Source of the DNA: an uncultured Prevotella sp.
GTDB taxonomy: Bacteria; Bacteroidota; Bacteroidia; Bacteroidales; Bacteroidaceae
Direction of reading: 5' to 3'
Assembly: GCA_946183415.1 (NCBI GenBank)
Contig: CAMHAM010000012.1
Span: 1 to 64,000, forward strand
Length of the DNA stretch: 64,000 nucleotides
The number at the start of each line of letters is the position of its first letter. The stretch's first letter is position 1. Shown piece after piece: positions 60,854-64,000 of the stretch. The notes below the pieces were generated by a model, which did not search any database, was not told where the DNA came from, and was given only the letters and a program-made list of their open reading frames with translations. A program made the translations under genes and the position numbers.

Positions 60854-62151
60854 TTAAGAATAGTTTCAGCAAAAGCAAATATATAGAAGACTATATCATA
60901 AGCCCGCTAAAAAAATGGAGCGAAAGTAGCAACTCACAGGATGATACTGAATGGTGGGCAATACTTAGAGAGGTGCGCACGTGTAAGGAAATGAATATCA
61001 TGGATGAATTGCACGAGCAGATGTTACCTTTTTATGAGAAATATCTATATGGCGAACATATAGGCAGGTCGAATGGTGGTTACTTGTTCGGCAGTTTTAT
61101 CCGTGATGTTGCGAAGATTGACGATCAGTTTGTATCGTGGGCAGAGTCTGCCGACCTTATCACAGTAACAGAAAGTTGGTCAGACAGTTTGCCCACCATA
61201 GGAGAAATCACGCCTTTCAAGGAATTTGTACGACTCCTGTTTGAACTCGGATACGACACGGACTGGCAGAAGCTGTCGGAGCGGCTGAAAATGGAACTGC
61301 ATGAGGCCGAGGTTTACAGCGACCGCAAGACGGGTGAACTGATGTGTTTTCTGCACGGAGTTGCTATGCTGATGAACACGCCATGGGATGATGGCAAGAA
61401 AATGGAGAACTTTGATCTCCTTTGTGATAATTGGGATTTCCTGAAGCATTTCTACGCCGTTATGATCAGGAGAGTAATCGGCTCCAAGCTCGACAATTTT
61501 GTTGCTGTGGCTAATCTTGTAACGCAGCTTACTTCCTATCATCAGCATATTCAAATATTCTATTGTGCTATCTGCTATCGGCAAAACACCCTCGGGTTGA
61601 AGAAGAAGCAACTCAAGAGCCTTGAGGAGAAACTGGTTCGCATTCGCGCAATTATGGATGAGACGAAAGAGTCTCATGTGTTGTATGAGCTTTGCGACAC
61701 TATTTTTCCTGAGGACTTTCAACGTATGCTAGATGAATTTCGGCCAGAAACACGTGACGAAATTGAGCGGGAGAGAAACAAACTGAGATATGAGGTAGGA
61801 ATCCTGACGGATCAGATGACAAGTATGGCAGAGAAGCTAAAGGATGCTTTGGAGCATTCCGTCCCTATTGCCGACATAGAATACCAGTTGTTGAGACTCT
61901 CTCCGGGAGCAGCCCTTGACCTGTGTGCAAAGTTGACTGTAATGCTTTCGCACAATCAGGCATGGATGACAAGCATGCCAGACATAAAAGAGAAGATATT
62001 GCAGAAAAAGGAAGAACAAGATCGGCAGATGTCAGAGTTGTTACTGAAAATTTCCGAGAAGCAGCCTGTCAATGTAAATGTTGGAGCTGGCGGTACCGCG
62101 CAAATAACGGAGAGAGAGATTGTCAATCAACCCTCAGGTTTATTAGAATAA
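60850..62151 (+). CDS. Unknown helical protein with C-terminal AQITEREI motif
   Basis: 433 residues, cytosolic, not recognised. Mostly helical; about residues 300-330 (RDEIERERNKLRYEVG) form a coiled-coil-like stretch followed by LTDQMTSMAEKLKDAL. The last 25 residues change character to a beta-type, Gly/Val-rich segment (VNVNVGAGGTAQITEREIVN). The next protein begins with a similar segment. It starts 61 bases after the restriction enzyme gene and is followed by a four-base gap to the next gene. A defence or regulatory role is possible from location only. Confidence 0.7.
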   Translation: MIKNSFSKSKYIEDYIISPLKKWSESSNSQDDTEWWAILREVRTCKEMNIMDELHEQMLPFYEKYLYGEHIGRSNGGYLFGSFIRDVAKIDDQFVSWAESADLITVTESWSDSLPTIGEITPFKEFVRLLFELGYDTDWQKLSERLKMELHEAEVYSDRKTGELMCFLHGVAMLMNTPWDDGKKMENFDLLCDNWDFLKHFYAVMIRRVIGSKLDNFVAVANLVTQLTSYHQHIQIFYCAICYRQNTLGLKKKQLKSLEEKLVRIRAIMDETKESHVLYELCDTIFPEDFQRMLDEFRPETRDEIERERNKLRYEVGILTDQMTSMAEKLKDALEHSVPIADIEYQLLRLSPGAALDLCAKLTVMLSHNQAWMTSMPDIKEKILQKKEEQDRQMSELLLKISEKQPVNVNVGAGGTAQITEREIVNQPSGLLE

Positions 62152-62155
62152 GGAT

Positions 62156-63001
62156 ATGAATATAAAGATAGAGTCAGGGGCCAATGTACAAATCACAGAC
62201 AAGCCTATATACAATATATATGGTGACGTAGTGAATGAAAAGAATATATTGACTCCCGTTTCAGGCAAGCCAGAGGAATCACAATCGGAAAAGCCGGAAA
62301 GTAGGAAAGCGGACAAGAAGACAAATTCAGACTACTCGCGTTATTCATTCCTGCTGAATGTGAAAAACAGGTCGATGGAAAATCTGTATTTGATGTTAAG
62401 TCGAAAAGATGAAGAAGGGAAATCTTTCATAGACGGTAACTTGCAAAGATTTAATAAGGCATCAGAACACCTTCCGTTGAGTCAGGAAGAGATAAGGAAT
62501 TACAAGCCGGTAGAAATCGACAAGATGCTGTTCAATCAGGTGTTCTCCGGGCAGGAAACGGATGTGCGCATTGTCTGGAAAGGAGATGCGATAGAGCTAT
62601 GGTATCTTATAAACACACTATATAATTATAAGGTAAATGGTAGAAGGCTTCTTGAGAAGAGTGGGTCAGGGCCTGGTATTTGGCAGATAGTCTGCAACCG
62701 CTTTATGAACGGCAAGTCAAGGAAGGTTCTGGATGAGAGGACAGGTAAAGAAGTTGAGACATCAGACCCCATAGAATATGAGGAAAAGGACTTCAGGCAT
62801 TATAGTAAGAAAAACTCTCCTAAAGACACCTCCACTTTGGACGCTATCATCGGGAAGATAGCTCCGCCAAGAGACAAGACTGACAAAGAGGTCATAGCGG
62901 AAGACCTCAACCCAGAGAATTATGGCATCAAGGCTCCGACATCAGCGGGACAACTTGACGGAGATTTCCGTGACACCAATCATCACGGTAAGGACCAATA
63001 G
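62156..63001 (+). CDS. Unknown protein with N-terminal VQITDKPI motif and RteC-like segment
   Basis: 281 residues, cytosolic. Residues 1-30 form a beta-type segment (IKIESGANVQITDKPIYNIY) that resembles the end of the preceding protein. Residues about 35-62 are Lys/Glu/Ser-rich and likely disordered. Further on, VRIVWKGDAIELWYLINTLYN with a later IWQIVCNRFMNGKSRK and a final DAIIGKIAPP recall the WTG-LxxLI-L region of RteC, a regulator of Bacteroides conjugative elements. The resemblance is weak and by eye. It ends 59 bases before a strong terminator. Confidence 0.6.
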   Translation: MNIKIESGANVQITDKPIYNIYGDVVNEKNILTPVSGKPEESQSEKPESRKADKKTNSDYSRYSFLLNVKNRSMENLYLMLSRKDEEGKSFIDGNLQRFNKASEHLPLSQEEIRNYKPVEIDKMLFNQVFSGQETDVRIVWKGDAIELWYLINTLYNYKVNGRRLLEKSGSGPGIWQIVCNRFMNGKSRKVLDERTGKEVETSDPIEYEEKDFRHYSKKNSPKDTSTLDAIIGKIAPPRDKTDKEVIAEDLNPENYGIKAPTSAGQLDGDFRDTNHHGKDQ

Positions 63002-63059
63002 GGATTTTTAGGTCTTATCCGATAGGAAGAGGATATTAGAGCAAAATAGTTTCAGATTT

Positions 63060-63100
63060 CTGCAAATACCGTCTAAATAAAGGTATTTGCAGATTTTTTG
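63060..63100 (+). terminator. Terminator after the 62156 gene
   Basis: CTGCAAATACC (63060-63070) pairs perfectly with GGTATTTGCAG (63082-63092) and is followed by ATTTTTTG. It closes the transcript from the restriction gene region. Confidence 0.9.
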
Positions 63101-63141
63101 TGTATCTCAATCCAATAGATTTTCCTTTTTTTTATCATCTG

Positions 63142-63185
63142 CCAATAGGACTTTTTGGGCATCAGCAGCAAAAAACTCCTATTGG
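63142..63185. repeat. Inverted repeat CCAATAGGA...TCCTATTGG
   Basis: CCAATAGGA (63142-63150) and TCCTATTGG (63177-63185) pair perfectly, with CTTTTT and AAAAAC just inside extending the stem around GGGCATCAGCAGC. It stands between the terminator and the 63241 gene; it could be an operator, a second terminator or a recombination site. Confidence 0.65.
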
Positions 63186-63240
63186 AGGGGGCACTTGTAG
63201 AGAGGCATGCTTCTCAATATTCAAATAAAAAATATAAAAG

Positions 63241-63528
63241 ATGAAAACAAAGATTTTTCGCGTAGTCTCGCAGACAGAAGCAAGCTACGTTGCCTCTCAA
63301 AAGGCAGAAAGTGGCCAACTGGCCAAGTGTTTAATCAGACTCAAGGAGTTTGGTGGTGGTAAATTCGGAAATGAGTACGCATGTACCATGTTCGGCAATC
63401 TTGCTCAGTGCAGGTTCTATGAGGGTGACCTGGTTGCGGCTTCGCTTCGATTCCATGTTCACGAGGTGAACGGAGCTGTTTATCAAGAAGTGATTGCTAA
63501 CGATGTTGTAAAACTCAGTAAGGTATGA
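63241..63528 (+). CDS. Small OB-fold-like protein, unknown
   Basis: 95 residues, no signal peptide. The pattern ACTMFGNLAQCRFYEGDLVAAS and RFHVHEVNGAVYQEVIANDVVKL looks like strands of a small single-stranded DNA-binding-type OB fold, where a similar (F/W)G.LA..F.KGD.V...G..... motif occurs. This is by-eye resemblance only. It overlaps the next gene (ATGA), so the two are coupled. The order, a small ssDNA-binding-like protein followed by a hypothetical, is typical of the early genes of phages and mobile elements. Confidence 0.6.
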   Translation: MKTKIFRVVSQTEASYVASQKAESGQLAKCLIRLKEFGGGKFGNEYACTMFGNLAQCRFYEGDLVAASLRFHVHEVNGAVYQEVIANDVVKLSKV

Positions 63529-64000
63529 CACAGACCACGAACACTCAGCCCAAGCCCCGCAAAGTTCGGGGTACGGGCATTTACTCGGGCAATGAATTCA
63601 CATTCAAGCCCTGCGAGGAGGGTCCCAGTTCGCAGATCAACATCAAGAACTGTGCTGGAGGCGGCAAGCGTTGGACGACAACAGGCTCTGACCCGTCGAA
63701 GATGATTACGCTGAAGTGTAAGGAGAGCTCTGCCGACCAGTATGCAGAACTCGCAAAGCAGTTCGAGACGCTGACCAAAGACTTGAAGCCCAAGAAGCCC
63801 CTAACGCTGCCAGAGAGCCTACGCGTGGTTTCAGAATCGGGCCTTGAATGTTGGATCGATGAAAAGAAATCAGAGCTGACCTTCACAGGCAAAATTGACC
63901 TCAGTAAGCATTCACGCGACTGGCAGGCCGAGGTGCTGCGCCAGGTGCAGCTGATAGTTCGCCGCCTGCCTGCCTCAGAGAGATTCAACAAAGTAATTAA
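63525..64000 (+). CDS. Unknown protein, runs off the right edge (partial)
   Basis: An open frame starting at ATG 63525, overlapping the previous stop, and continuing without a stop for 158 codons to the window end. The N-terminus is polar (MTQTTNTQPKPRKVRG), with GIYSGNEFTFKPCEEGPSS and later LVRRLP-like helical sequence near the edge. No family is recognised. The Lys/Arg-rich, compact character would suit a nucleic-acid-associated protein. The antisense frame opposite it is a shadow. Confidence 0.65.
   Translation, partial: MTQTTNTQPKPRKVRGTGIYSGNEFTFKPCEEGPSSQINIKNCAGGGKRWTTTGSDPSKMITLKCKESSADQYAELAKQFETLTKDLKPKKPLTLPESLRVVSESGLECWIDEKKSELTFTGKIDLSKHSRDWQAEVLRQVQLIVRRLPASERFNKVI

Overview
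The window looks like chromosomal DNA of a Bacteroidales bacterium, most likely Prevotella or a close relative (Prevotellaceae). The signs are promoters of the Bacteroidetes type (TTTG, about 19-20 bases, then TAnnTTTG), Bacteroidales-restricted families (DUF3256, DUF4296, DUF5112/DUF5113 kinases, HU-HIG DNA-binding protein, smalltalk peptide), a PPi-dependent phosphofructokinase together with a membrane pyrophosphatase, and short interspersed repeats between and inside genes. This genus assignment is inference from gene content; no rRNA is present.

Layout. 1-331 is non-coding with hairpins. 332-9844 (minus) is one compact eight-gene run read from an ileS promoter: ileS, a DksA-like protein, lspA, a DUF4296 lipoprotein, a nucleoside permease, rsmE, paaK and DUF3256. 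10030-17262 carries a C4-dicarboxylate transporter, a phosphohexomutase, a TPR protein, a GH25 lysozyme and the PPi-phosphofructokinase. 17463-24346 (plus) is a run of housekeeping and unknown genes (acyltransferase, golvesin-domain protein, YgiQ radical SAM, PP2C-like protein), followed by tRNA-Arg(TCT). 24574-29009 holds a HAD phosphatase lipoprotein, a tiny membrane protein and two cache-domain sensors that have no output domain. 29013-33535 is a sensor kinase/response regulator unit with a small membrane protein coupled behind it. 33583-39410 is a divergent altronate/KDG catabolic locus: eda and kdgK on one side; a LacI regulator, uxaA and an NhaC-family transporter on the other. UxaA, KdgK and Eda together would take altronate to pyruvate and glyceraldehyde 3-phosphate.

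39422-52866 includes a second GH25 lysozyme, a clostripain-family protease, the rarA / TRIC-type channel / dnaB run, a K+-dependent type membrane pyrophosphatase, and two tandem acid phosphatases in which a decayed domain is fused to an intact one. An M13 metallopeptidase (53155-55239) sits between two clusters of a GC-rich hairpin repeat.

The last 8.5 kb is accessory. It begins with a variant of the Bacteroidales HU-HIG/smalltalk cassette, here with a holin-like two-helix protein overlapping an M15 peptidase. Next come a type IIG restriction-modification enzyme whose specificity segment is much more AT-rich than the rest, two unknown proteins that share a short motif across their gene junction, and an OB-fold-sized protein overlapping a gene that runs off the right edge. 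The strongest candidates for something undescribed are the smalltalk/holin/M15 arrangement, the unknown pair at 60850-63001, the phosphatase fusions, and the repeats that have entered coding sequence.
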